NCBI GenBank assembly: GCA_945872195.1
Contig: CAMBZO010000072.1
Span: forward strand, 1 to 9,272
Direction of reading: 5' to 3'
Length of the DNA: 9,272 bases
DNA from: Akkermansia muciniphila
Lineage (GTDB): Bacteria > Verrucomicrobiota > Verrucomicrobiia > Limisphaerales > SXTU01
Made by a program: the position numbers and the translations under genes. The stretch's first letter is position 1; each line of letters begins with the position of its first letter. The notes beneath the pieces were generated by a model. The model was given only the letters and a program-made list of their open reading frames with translations. It was not told the DNA's origin and did no database searches. Below are positions 1 to 7,796 of the stretch, one piece after another.

Positions 1-207
1 TTCGCCTGCGGTGCGCTGAACGATGAGAACTCCCGTCTCGGCGTCGCGCCCGGCGACAAGAATGGCTCCGACCCACAGGCGCTCATCCGGCAACTCTACA
101 CCTCGCCAACGCCTAACGGCGGCTATCTTCAAATCACCGCGGGAGCCGAACTGGTCATGGAGCATTTCAACTCCCGAGGCGAGCGCCTCTACCGTGCGGT
201 CAAGTAG
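1..207 (+). CDS. 3' end of an unidentified protein, possibly a metallophosphoesterase
   Basis: Only the last 68 residues and the TAG stop are in the window; the gene enters from the left edge in frame 1. The visible part contains the block ALNDENSRLG, a GSDP stretch, and a closing beta-strand pattern GGYLQIT...LVMEHFNSRGERLYRAV, which looks like the final beta-sandwich of a secreted hydrolase. From memory this resembles the C-terminus of calcineurin-like/PhoD-type phosphoesterases in PVC bacteria. No catalytic motif is present in the fragment, so the function is a guess. It lies 65 bases upstream of the first sulfatase on the same strand and may belong to the same transcription unit. The coding call is good because the frame is open from base 1 to a clean stop and the composition matches the neighbours. 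Confidence 0.6.
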   Translation, partial: FACGALNDENSRLGVAPGDKNGSDPQALIRQLYTSPTPNGGYLQITAGAELVMEHFNSRGERLYRAVK

Positions 208-272
208 CCTGCAAGCGCAGCAATCCATCAGCAATCGCCTACGAACTCATAAAATACACCCTCGCACTTTTC

Positions 273-1832
273 ATGAAACTAACACTCACACTCCTCGCCG
301 CGCTGTTGCTTGCGCCAGCGGCACCGTTGCACGCTCAATCACCAAAGCTGAACGTGCTTTTCATTGAGATTGATGACCTGAACGACTGGGTCGGAGTCTT
401 TGGCGGGCATCCGCAGGCGAAGACGCCGAACATGGACCGACTGGCCAATCAGGCGGGCGGGACGGTGTTTATGCAGGCGTATTGTCCCGGCTCGGTTTGC
501 TGTGCGTCGCGCTCGGCGATGCTCACGGGGATGCGTCCGTCCACCACGGGCGTCTATGGCAACCGAAACAACCTGAAGTCATCGCCCATCGCGGCGAAGG
601 CGGTCACCCTGCCGCAGTATTTCTCAAAGCACGGCTACCACTCGCTTTCCAGGGGGAAGATTTTCCACAAGCATCCGAGCTGGATCGGCATGGATGAAGG
701 GCAATGGGCCTTCGATGAATGGGAGCCCACTTCCGGCGGTGATGGCCTGGATAAGGCCAACCTCCCGCTCAACAAGCTGCCCATGCTCGATGGCCAAAAA
801 GCCAATGCCGACGCAAAAGAATTTGATTGGGGGCCGACGGTCACCACCACGAAACAAACCAGCGACTACCTCACCTGCGAGTGGATGGCGAAGCAGCTCG
901 ATCGTGATTTCAGCGGCAAGCCCTTCTTCATGGCCGTGGGCATCTCCAAGCCGCACCTGCCCTTTCATGTGCCACAGGAGTTCTTTGACATGCACCCGCT
1001 CGATCAGGTGCAGGTGCCCGAGATCGTTTCCAATGACTTGGACGACATCCTCACGCCGCGTGGGAAGAAGAAATTCGGGCCGACAGAGGACTTCCTCCGT
1101 GTGCAGCAGGCGAATCAGTTCAAGCAAGTGACGCAGGCTTATCTCGCCGCGTGTTCGTATGCCGATCACTGCGTTGGAGTCGTGTTGGACAAGCTGGCCA
1201 AGAGCCGTTACGCGAACAACACCATCGTCGTCGTCTGCGGTGATCACGGCTGGTTCCTAGGTGAGAAGCTCCGCTATCGCAAAACCGATCTCTGGCAGGA
1301 ATCCACCCGCGTGCCTCTGATTATCCGCATGCCCGGCGTTTCGGAGCCGGGAATGAAATCAAACCGCATTGTGAACCTCCTCGACCTCTATCCGACGCTG
1401 GTGGAGTTGTGTGGACTGCCCACGAAGGAGGGCTTGGACGGTCGCAGCTTCGCCGGATGGCAAAAAACTCCTTCAGACTCCAGTCTTCCCACGCTCACGA
1501 CGATGGGCTTTCAGAATCACTCCGTGCGCTCGGCCACCCATCGCTACACGCGCTATGCAGAAGGCACGGAGGAACTCTACGATCATCAGACCGATCCGAT
1601 GGAGCGTCGCAATCTGATCACCGATGCCAAACTGAAACCCGTCGTTGATGAACTGCGCGCTTACCTGCCGAAACATGACCAACCCGAGGCCGTCGAGAAC
1701 GAGATCGACAAGAAGCGCCTCCGCAAGGCCATGGCTCAGATCAAGCAGATGGGAAAGGAATACCGCGAGAAGGCCGAGCGCGGCCAGATCGACCCCGACA
1801 TGATCAAGAAGGTTTACGACAGCCTCAAGTAA
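273..1832 (+). CDS. Secreted sulfatase, iduronate-2-sulfatase-like
   Basis: This is a 519-residue family S1 (formylglycine-dependent) sulfatase that hydrolyses sulfate esters, probably on a polysaccharide, outside the cytoplasm. Residues 1-21 form a Sec signal peptide ending LHA. The metal-binding pair D34-D35 lies in IEIDDLNDW, a form typical of iduronate-2-sulfatases. The active-site motif is C76-C-A-S-R80 followed by LTG; C76 is the residue expected to become formylglycine, with alanine in the usual proline position. SKPH (225-228) and GDHG (323-326) supply further sulfate- and metal-binding residues, and a GEK (330-332) follows. WQESTRVPLIIRMPG (341-355) is also characteristic of this subgroup. 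Residues about 470-519 form a charged, probably helical tail. The ATG at 273 places the signal peptide correctly; no Shine-Dalgarno is seen. It is the first gene of a tight run, 27 bases before the phosphatase gene. The exact sugar substrate is unknown. Confidence 0.93.
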   Translation: MKLTLTLLAALLLAPAAPLHAQSPKLNVLFIEIDDLNDWVGVFGGHPQAKTPNMDRLANQAGGTVFMQAYCPGSVCCASRSAMLTGMRPSTTGVYGNRNNLKSSPIAAKAVTLPQYFSKHGYHSLSRGKIFHKHPSWIGMDEGQWAFDEWEPTSGGDGLDKANLPLNKLPMLDGQKANADAKEFDWGPTVTTTKQTSDYLTCEWMAKQLDRDFSGKPFFMAVGISKPHLPFHVPQEFFDMHPLDQVQVPEIVSNDLDDILTPRGKKKFGPTEDFLRVQQANQFKQVTQAYLAACSYADHCVGVVLDKLAKSRYANNTIVVVCGDHGWFLGEKLRYRKTDLWQESTRVPLIIRMPGVSEPGMKSNRIVNLLDLYPTLVELCGLPTKEGLDGRSFAGWQKTPSDSSLPTLTTMGFQNHSVRSATHRYTRYAEGTEELYDHQTDPMERRNLITDAKLKPVVDELRAYLPKHDQPEAVENEIDKKRLRKAMAQIKQMGKEYREKAERGQIDPDMIKKVYDSLK

Positions 1833-1859
1833 CCGGCTCGCCCCATCACTCAGCCAACC

Positions 1860-3815
1860 ATGAAACCTATCAACCGCCGCACCGCCCTCAAGCTGACCGC
1901 CGCCGGAGTCGGCGCGCTTGCCCTCAAGCCTGACGCGTCATTTGCCCAAAACACACCGCAGCCCTTTGGCGCGGAGTTCCCCGAACTCGACTCGCTCGCG
2001 ACCGGCGAATGGTGGACCAAAGGCACCGCCGCGCCGGGCAAAGGCAAAAACAAAGGCAAAGGCCAGCCGGCTCCTCCGCCGATGGATGTGCCCCGGGATC
2101 AAGTCGTCGCCTTCGCGCTCTATACTCAGCAGAGCGGCGTGATGAAAATGACCGCGCAGCTTTTCCCACTGAAGCCCGGCGAGCCGCTTGAGGCGCGATT
2201 GGAAGTGCAGCGTGATGGCGCGTGGATCGAGATCGCAAAAGCGCAGGTGCTCTACCCCGGTTGGGACGTCCATTTTCGCGTGGAGAAATGGGACGCGACG
2301 AAGGACGTGCCCTACCGCGTGCGCCATGGCGCGAAGGCGATGTTCGACGGTTTGATCCGGCGCGATCCGGTGGACAAGAACGAGATCGTCGTCGCGAACA
2401 TGTCGTGCAATTCCAGCCGCACCAGCGGTCAGCGGCCCGAGATCATCGACAATCTCAAGGCGCAGAATCCCGATTTACTTTTCTTCGCCGGGGACCAGAC
2501 CTACCGCCACACCGAGCACACGGTCGGCTGGATCGAGTTCGGCCTGCAGTTCCGCGACGTCCTGCGCGACCGTCCGAGCGTCTGCATCCCGGACGATCAC
2601 GATGTGGGCCACGGCAATCTCTGGGGCGAGAACGGCAAGCGGTGTCTGCGACCCGATGGCGCCGACGGGGGCTACCTCTACCCCGTGGACTACGTGAATC
2701 AGGTGCAGCGACAACAGTCCTGGAACCTGCCCGATCCCGTCGATCCCGCGCCCGTCGAGCGCGGCATCACGGTCTATTTTACCCGCCTGCGGGTTGGCGG
2801 AGTGGACTTTGCCATTCTCGAAGATCGCAAGTTCAAGAGCGGCCCGTTCGGCAAAATCCCGGAGATGGGACCGCGCCCCGATCACATCAACGATCCCGCC
2901 TACGACCCGAAGACCGTGGACCTTCCCGGTCTGCAATTGCTCGGGGCGCGTCAGGAAAAATTTCTCCGCGACTGGGGGCAGGACTGGGCCGAGGCGGAAA
3001 TGAAGTGCGTTCTTTCCGCCACCGCCTTTTGCGGCGCCGTTCACATGCATGGCAAGCGTGACACCCGCCTGCTCGCCGACCTCGATTGCAACGGCTGGCC
3101 GCAGACGCCGCGCAACCGCGCGCTCGAAGAAATCCGCCGCGCGTGGGCCGTGCACCTTTGCGGCGACCAGCATCTCGCGGTCATGGTGAAAAACGGCATC
3201 CGCGAGTTCGGCGATGGCCCCTACGCCTTCACCAGTCCGGCGCTCGTGAACACCATCTACGGTCGCTGGTGGCATCCGCTCGATGAAAAGCCCGGCCCGA
3301 ATCCGGTGCCCGGCAGTCCGTTGCCCTGGACCGGCGATTTCAAAGACGGCCTCGGCAACAAACTTAGCATGATGGCCTACGCCAATCCGCAGGACGTCGC
3401 CGACGAAAAACAGCGCGCCGACGGCTACGGGATCGCCCGCTTCGATAAGCAGAAGCGCACCATCACGTTCGAGTGCTGGCCGCGATTCGCCGATGCGAAA
3501 CAGGGCGCCAAAGCGCAATTCCCCGGCTGGCCCATCACCGTCGCGATGGATGCGAACGACGGACGCAAAGTCACGGGCTGGCTGCCGGAACTGGTGTTTG
3601 AAGGCGCACCGAATCCCGTCGTGCAAGTCATCGAGGAAGCGACGGGCGACATCCTCTATACCGTCCGCGCCCAAGGCGGCCGCTTCCATCCGCGAGTCTA
3701 TTCCACCGGCAAACACACCATCAAAATCGGCGCGGACAAGCCGGCCACGCGAACTCTCGCCGGTCTGGAACCCAAGCCCAAAGCCGAATCCGGCCAGCGA
3801 GCGGTGAAGCTCTGA
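1860..3815 (+). CDS. Tat-exported PhoD-like alkaline phosphatase/phosphodiesterase
   Basis: This 651-residue protein is a PhoD-type metallophosphatase, a family that cleaves phosphomono- or diesters using bound metals. The N-terminus carries a twin-arginine signal (N5-R-R-T-A-L-K11, hydrophobic stretch to about 22, likely cleavage near SFA), so it should be exported folded. A low-complexity Gly-Lys/Pro linker occupies about 59-74. Metallophosphatase motifs follow in order: SCNSS (182-186), FAGDQTY (209-215), IPDDHDVGHGNLWG (243-256), LEDRKF (320-325) and LCGDQH (433-438). The D212, D246-H247 and D436/H438 positions are the likely metal ligands. Residues after about 560 look like a C-terminal beta domain. 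The ATG at 1860 is preferred because it alone includes the whole Tat motif. It sits 27 bases after one sulfatase gene and 23 before the jelly-roll gene, suggesting action on the same extracellular substrate or phosphate scavenging from it. Confidence 0.9.
   Translation: MKPINRRTALKLTAAGVGALALKPDASFAQNTPQPFGAEFPELDSLATGEWWTKGTAAPGKGKNKGKGQPAPPPMDVPRDQVVAFALYTQQSGVMKMTAQLFPLKPGEPLEARLEVQRDGAWIEIAKAQVLYPGWDVHFRVEKWDATKDVPYRVRHGAKAMFDGLIRRDPVDKNEIVVANMSCNSSRTSGQRPEIIDNLKAQNPDLLFFAGDQTYRHTEHTVGWIEFGLQFRDVLRDRPSVCIPDDHDVGHGNLWGENGKRCLRPDGADGGYLYPVDYVNQVQRQQSWNLPDPVDPAPVERGITVYFTRLRVGGVDFAILEDRKFKSGPFGKIPEMGPRPDHINDPAYDPKTVDLPGLQLLGARQEKFLRDWGQDWAEAEMKCVLSATAFCGAVHMHGKRDTRLLADLDCNGWPQTPRNRALEEIRRAWAVHLCGDQHLAVMVKNGIREFGDGPYAFTSPALVNTIYGRWWHPLDEKPGPNPVPGSPLPWTGDFKDGLGNKLSMMAYANPQDVADEKQRADGYGIARFDKQKRTITFECWPRFADAKQGAKAQFPGWPITVAMDANDGRKVTGWLPELVFEGAPNPVVQVIEEATGDILYTVRAQGGRFHPRVYSTGKHTIKIGADKPATRTLAGLEPKPKAESGQRAVKL
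2037..2060 (+). repeat. Four tandem GGCAAA-type hexamers inside the phosphatase gene
   Basis: The hexamer GGCAAA occurs at 2037, 2043 and 2055, with the variant AACAAA at 2049. It encodes the Gly-Lys linker of residues 60-67 just after the Tat signal and mature N-terminus. Because the unit is six bases, gain or loss of copies would lengthen or shorten the linker without a frameshift. Confidence 0.75.
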
Positions 3816-3838
3816 ACATCAAACCAATCCACCAACTT

Positions 3839-4579
3839 ATGAAACACATCCTAGTCGCCGCACTCGCTCTTTTTCCCCCCATTACCTGTTTCTTGTCTCT
3901 TGGCCACGCAGAGGATCGCGGCAAGCTCATCTTTGAAGACAAGTTCGACCGCAACGAATCGCAGGAAACCACGGAGGAAATTGGCAATGGCTGGACCACG
4001 AACAGCAAGACCCGCGCAGGCGGTAATAAGCAGGTGGACCTCAAGGATGGTGCCATGCACATCACGATGCACGCCACTGCCGATCATGCGGTAGGAGTTG
4101 GGCACGCCGCCGAGTTTCGCGATGGCACGGTCGAGATGCGATTCATGCTGGAGGATGCGCAGGATGTCCTCGGTGTGGATATCGCCGACCCGGAGTGCAA
4201 AGAAGTTCACTCCGGGCACCTGTTCAAAATCGATTTCGGCACCAAGCAAGTGGTCGTGGACGACAAGAAGAGCGGCCAGATGAACATGAAGTTCTATGAG
4301 GCGCGGAAAGCGAAAACGCTGACACCCGATCAACAGGCATTCATTGCATCAAAGAAGAAGACTTTCCCTAATACGTTGGAAGCAGGCAAATGGCACGACC
4401 TGCTCATCAAGGTCGCCGGCGACACGGTCAGCGTGTCCATTGATGGGAAGCCCGTGGCATCCGTCACGTCCGAAGGCGTCGCGCATCCGACCAAACGGAT
4501 GATTCGCCTCTCAGTGCCGCGGCAGGCGTGGGTGGATGATGTGAAGGTCTTCGCAGCGGCGGCATCGACCGGAAAGTAA
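3839..4579 (+). CDS. Secreted jelly-roll (concanavalin-like, DUF1080/3-keto-disaccharide hydrolase-like) protein
   Basis: This is a 246-residue exported protein with an N-terminal signal sequence (hydrophobic residues about 4-22, likely cleavage after GHA at residue 24). The mature part begins with KLIFEDKFDRNE, a strand typical of concanavalin-like/DUF1080 beta-jelly-roll domains, and continues through GNGWTTNS (49-56), an EFRDGTVEMRFML strand (92-104), GKWHDLLIKVAGDTVSVSIDG (183-203) and a closing WVDDVKVFAA strand (231-240). These are the normal landmarks of the fold. In PVC bacteria such domains are frequent beside sulfatases and are presumed to bind or cleave carbohydrate; some relatives are 3-keto-disaccharide hydrolases. 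I see no clear catalytic signature, so a binding role is equally likely. The gene ends 7 bases before the next sulfatase start, implying cotranscription and perhaps coupled translation. Confidence 0.75.
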   Translation: MKHILVAALALFPPITCFLSLGHAEDRGKLIFEDKFDRNESQETTEEIGNGWTTNSKTRAGGNKQVDLKDGAMHITMHATADHAVGVGHAAEFRDGTVEMRFMLEDAQDVLGVDIADPECKEVHSGHLFKIDFGTKQVVVDDKKSGQMNMKFYEARKAKTLTPDQQAFIASKKKTFPNTLEAGKWHDLLIKVAGDTVSVSIDGKPVASVTSEGVAHPTKRMIRLSVPRQAWVDDVKVFAAAASTGK

Positions 4580-4586
4580 ACCAGCG

Positions 4587-5993
4587 ATGAAACTCATCTT
4601 CGCACTTTACCACGCCCTGCTGCTCGCTCCGCTGACCGGGCTCCACGCTGCCGATAAGCCCAACATCGTCTTCATCCTAGCCGACGACGCGGGCATCGGG
4701 GACTTCTCGGCTTACGGCTGCAAGTATGGTGTCACGCCTAACATTGATCGTCTGGCCAAGGAAGGCATGAAGCTCACGCGCGCTTACAGCGGCAGCGCCG
4801 TCTGTGCGCCGTCACGAATGGTGCTGATGACGGGCCAACATACCGGTCACATTCTGCGTCGCGCCAACCAAAGCAAAGTCGGCCTGCTCGCGCTCCCCGC
4901 CGGCCAGACCACGGTAGCTCGTATGCTGCAGAACGCCGGCTACGCCACCGGTGGCTTCGGCAAATGGGGCTTGGGCAATCCTGAAACGACCGGCGTTGCG
5001 GAGAAACAAGGCTTCGATGTGTTCTTTGGTTACTACGACCAAAAACACGCCCACGATCACTACACCGACTATCTGATTCGAAACAGTGTCAAAGTGCCCA
5101 TCGGACAATCGGGCAAACACACGTGGGCGGACTATGCTCCCACCCGCATCGCCAACGAGACTCTGAGTTTCATCGAGCAAAAAAAAGACCGGCCCTTCTT
5201 CTGTTATGCCGCGTGGACCCCGCCGCACGGGGACTTCGCTATCCCAGAGAATCCAGTCTTTGGTGAGAAACCTTGGACCGAGGAGGTGAGAAATTACGCC
5301 GCGATGGTCGCACTCGTCGATAAGGACGTCGGCCGCGTGATGCAGAAGCTGAAAGACCTCGGCATCGATGATAAGACGCTGGTGATTTTCAGTTCCGACA
5401 ATGGCGCGAACCCGGAATTCATCGAGTCGCTCGGCAGCACCGGCGGACTGCGCGGCTACAAGCGCTTGCTATACGAAGGCGGCATGCGGACGCCGTTCAT
5501 CGCACGCTGGCCGGGCAAGATTCAGCCGGGCACGACCAGTGACGTGCTCACCTCATTCGTGGATTTTCTGCCGACCGCGGCAGACCTCGTCGGAGTTCCC
5601 GCGCCGAAGGGCCTCGATGGGCATTCGATCGCGCCGACCTTGCTCGGGAAAGGTCAGCAAGTGCCGCACGAATCGCTCTACTTCGAAATCTACGAGCCTT
5701 ACTTCCAGCAGGCCGTGCGCATGGGAGATTGGAAAGGCTACCGGCTCGGCACCAAAGCCCCGCTTGAACTCTACGACCTCAAAGCCGATCCCTTCGAAAA
5801 GCAGAACATCGCCGCCGCCCACCCAGACATCGTTAGAAAGATCGAAGCCATCATGACCGCCGAACACACGCCCTCTCCTCACTACGATGCACCCGAGCAA
5901 GGCAGCGCGGGCGCACCAAAAACAAAGAAGAAGAAAGCATCACTCCCTGAGCTGTTGAATCACGAAACATCAAATCCCAGAGCAAAGCGGTAA
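4587..5993 (+). CDS. Secreted arylsulfatase-type sulfatase
   Basis: This is a 468-residue family S1 sulfatase that hydrolyses sulfate esters. A Sec signal peptide covers residues 1-22 with the LHAA cleavage box. The mature enzyme starts KPNIVFILADDAG, giving metal ligands D33-D34. The consensus active-site motif C73-A-P-S-R77 is followed by MTG; C73 should be oxidised to formylglycine. Further conserved points are GKWG (125-128), TPPHGDF (211-217) with H214, SSDNGA (269-274) with D271-N272, and GYKRLLYEGGMRTPFIARWPG (290-310). ELYDLKADPFEKQNIA near the C-terminus is the usual family ending. The last ~26 residues are unusual: a TKKKK run followed by a polar tail of lower GC that looks poorly conserved. 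The start is only 7 bases after the preceding stop, and the next sulfatase begins 12 bases downstream. Substrate specificity is not readable. Confidence 0.93.
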   Translation: MKLIFALYHALLLAPLTGLHAADKPNIVFILADDAGIGDFSAYGCKYGVTPNIDRLAKEGMKLTRAYSGSAVCAPSRMVLMTGQHTGHILRRANQSKVGLLALPAGQTTVARMLQNAGYATGGFGKWGLGNPETTGVAEKQGFDVFFGYYDQKHAHDHYTDYLIRNSVKVPIGQSGKHTWADYAPTRIANETLSFIEQKKDRPFFCYAAWTPPHGDFAIPENPVFGEKPWTEEVRNYAAMVALVDKDVGRVMQKLKDLGIDDKTLVIFSSDNGANPEFIESLGSTGGLRGYKRLLYEGGMRTPFIARWPGKIQPGTTSDVLTSFVDFLPTAADLVGVPAPKGLDGHSIAPTLLGKGQQVPHESLYFEIYEPYFQQAVRMGDWKGYRLGTKAPLELYDLKADPFEKQNIAAAHPDIVRKIEAIMTAEHTPSPHYDAPEQGSAGAPKTKKKKASLPELLNHETSNPRAKR

Positions 5994-6005
5994 CTGACTT
6001 CAACG

Positions 6006-7763
6006 ATGAAACGCATCCTCACTCTCCTCACCGCCCTGCTTCTCCTGCCGCTGTCCGCGCTGCACGCTGCTGCTAACAAGCCGAACATCCTCATCATCCT
6101 CGCTGACGATCTCGGCTGGTCGGACCTCGGGTGCTATGGTGGTGAGATCCGCACGCCGAATCTCGACTCGCTCGCGGCAGGCGGGCTGCGCTTCACGCAG
6201 TTCTACACCTCCACACGCTGCTGTCCGTCGCGTGCGTCGCTGCTAACGGGGCTTTATCCGCATCAGGCGGGCATCGGGCTGATGACTTCCGATCAGGCCG
6301 CAAAGTATCCCGGTGCCGGCGACAAAGGTGAGGCGTTCCCCGGTTATCGCGGGGCGTTGAACGCGAACTGCGTGACCATCGCGCAGGTGCTCAAGCCCGC
6401 CGGCTATCGCACGGCTGCCGCCGGAAAATGGCATGTGGGCAACAGTGAACCGCCGACCAAGCGCGGCTTCGACGATTTCTACGGCTTCGTGGGCGGCTAC
6501 GGGGTGGACTCGTGGGAGCCGCGCATGATGAAGCGCCAGCCCGAGGGCCGCCCGCAGCGCAGCTACCAACCCGGCGAATTTTTCGCCACCGACGCGATCA
6601 CCGATCACGCGCTGGATTTCCTCGCCGACATGCGAAAAGCGGGCGCGCCGTGGCTGCTCTACGTCGGGTATCAAGCGCCGCATTTCCCTGTGCAATCGAA
6701 ACGGGAGGACATGACCGGCTACCCAGAAATCTATGCGCGAGGCTGGGACAAAATCCGCGAGCAACGCCTCACGAAGCAGAAGAAAATCGGCCTGCTGCCG
6801 GAGAGCACCGCACTCACACCGCGCAGCAAGATTACCCATCCTGTCGCATCGAGGCGCCTCGGCTCGTGGACTGATGACGGGAACAATCCCGCGTGGGATT
6901 CGCTGCCCGCGGATCGTCGCGCGGACCTCGCCCAGCGCATGGCCGTCTTTGCCGGCATGGTCACCGGCATGGACCGCAATATTGGACGCCTCATCGCTGA
7001 CTTGCGTGCGAGCGGCCAGCTTGACAACACGCTCATTCTTTTCCTCAGCGACAACGGCGCGTGTGCCGAGTGGGAGCCATTCGGATTCGAGATGCTGCCG
7101 ACGCCGAATCCCGTGCCCGGCACCGGCATTAACCAAGGCACGCAGGCACTGCCGAACAAACTCTACCGCGGCGATGAACTCGCGACGATGGGCCAGGCGG
7201 GTTCGTTCCCTAGCTACGGCTCCGGCTGGGCGAACGCGTGCAACACACCGTGGCGCCTCTACAAACATTACGGCCACGAAGGCGGCATCGGCACACCGCT
7301 CATCGCGCATTGGCCGGCTGCCGTTGGGAAAGAAAAGGACAACGGGCGGTTCGTGCGCGAACCGGCACATCTCATTGACCTCATGGCAACGTGTGTGGAC
7401 ATCACCGGCGCGAAGTATCCCGCGGAGTGGATTGGAAAGAAGATCCTCCCGATGGAAGGCGTGAGTCTGCGCCCGTTGCTTGCTGCATCCGCCGGTAACC
7501 CCGCCTCGCTGCCTCCCCGTCTCCTCGCCTGGGAACATGAGGGCAACCGCGCGATCCGCGAGGGCCAATGGAAACTCGTCTCCCTCGCCACCGCGCCGTG
7601 GGAGCTTTACGACATGGAGTCCGACCGCGTGGAGATGAACAACCTCGCCGCATCGCAACCGGGGCGCGTGAAGGACATGTCCGCGAAATGGGAAGTGTGG
7701 GCGAAGCGCACGAACGTCCTCCCCAGACCCGAGGCACCGCCTGCGGCAAATCCCAAACCCTAG
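6006..7763 (+). CDS. Secreted arylsulfatase, AtsA-like (probable S1_4 type)
   Basis: This is a 585-residue family S1 sulfatase of the larger arylsulfatase type. The signal peptide (1-22) ends LHAA. Metal ligands D34-D35 lie in IILADDLGWSDLGCYGGEI. The active-site motif is C72-C-P-S-R76 within YTSTRCCPSRASLLTGLYPH, and C72 is the expected formylglycine. GKWHVG (140-145) contributes K141 and H143, QAPHFP (223-228) contributes H226, and LSDNGA (347-352) contributes D349-N350. The segment YARGWDKIREQRLTKQKKIG (243-262) followed by a TPR element is, as I recall, the diagnostic insertion of this arylsulfatase group. HYGHEGGIGTPLIAHWP (421-437) and WELYDMESDRVEMNNLA near the C-terminus complete the fold. 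It ends in a short Pro/Ala-rich tail. It is 12 bases after the previous sulfatase gene and 33 before the esterase gene. The natural substrate is probably a sulfated sugar, but this is inference. Confidence 0.94.
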   Translation: MKRILTLLTALLLLPLSALHAAANKPNILIILADDLGWSDLGCYGGEIRTPNLDSLAAGGLRFTQFYTSTRCCPSRASLLTGLYPHQAGIGLMTSDQAAKYPGAGDKGEAFPGYRGALNANCVTIAQVLKPAGYRTAAAGKWHVGNSEPPTKRGFDDFYGFVGGYGVDSWEPRMMKRQPEGRPQRSYQPGEFFATDAITDHALDFLADMRKAGAPWLLYVGYQAPHFPVQSKREDMTGYPEIYARGWDKIREQRLTKQKKIGLLPESTALTPRSKITHPVASRRLGSWTDDGNNPAWDSLPADRRADLAQRMAVFAGMVTGMDRNIGRLIADLRASGQLDNTLILFLSDNGACAEWEPFGFEMLPTPNPVPGTGINQGTQALPNKLYRGDELATMGQAGSFPSYGSGWANACNTPWRLYKHYGHEGGIGTPLIAHWPAAVGKEKDNGRFVREPAHLIDLMATCVDITGAKYPAEWIGKKILPMEGVSLRPLLAASAGNPASLPPRLLAWEHEGNRAIREGQWKLVSLATAPWELYDMESDRVEMNNLAASQPGRVKDMSAKWEVWAKRTNVLPRPEAPPAANPKP

Positions 7764-7796
7764 CTCAACTTTCCCGAACCGCTGCACCGCACCTTT

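Noticed and set aside
250..255. TAAAAT resembling a -10 box upstream of the first sulfatase
   Set aside because: The bases 17 upstream (ATCAGC) do not resemble a -35 box, and the promoter rules of the host are unknown, so a promoter could not be supported.
2222..3061. 279-codon + strand frame inside the phosphatase gene
   Set aside because: Its Arg/Pro-rich translation is the out-of-frame shadow of the phosphatase; no start signal or domain supports it.
2475..3716. 413-codon open frame on the minus strand opposite the phosphatase
   Set aside because: Same reason: it mirrors the codon phase of a clear PhoD-like gene and shows no family motif.
6243..7787. 514-codon open frame on the minus strand opposite the third sulfatase
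   Set aside because: It lies opposite a sulfatase with complete catalytic motifs; the translation is Arg/His/Ala-rich with no recognisable domain. Long antisense frames are common in GC-rich coding DNA.
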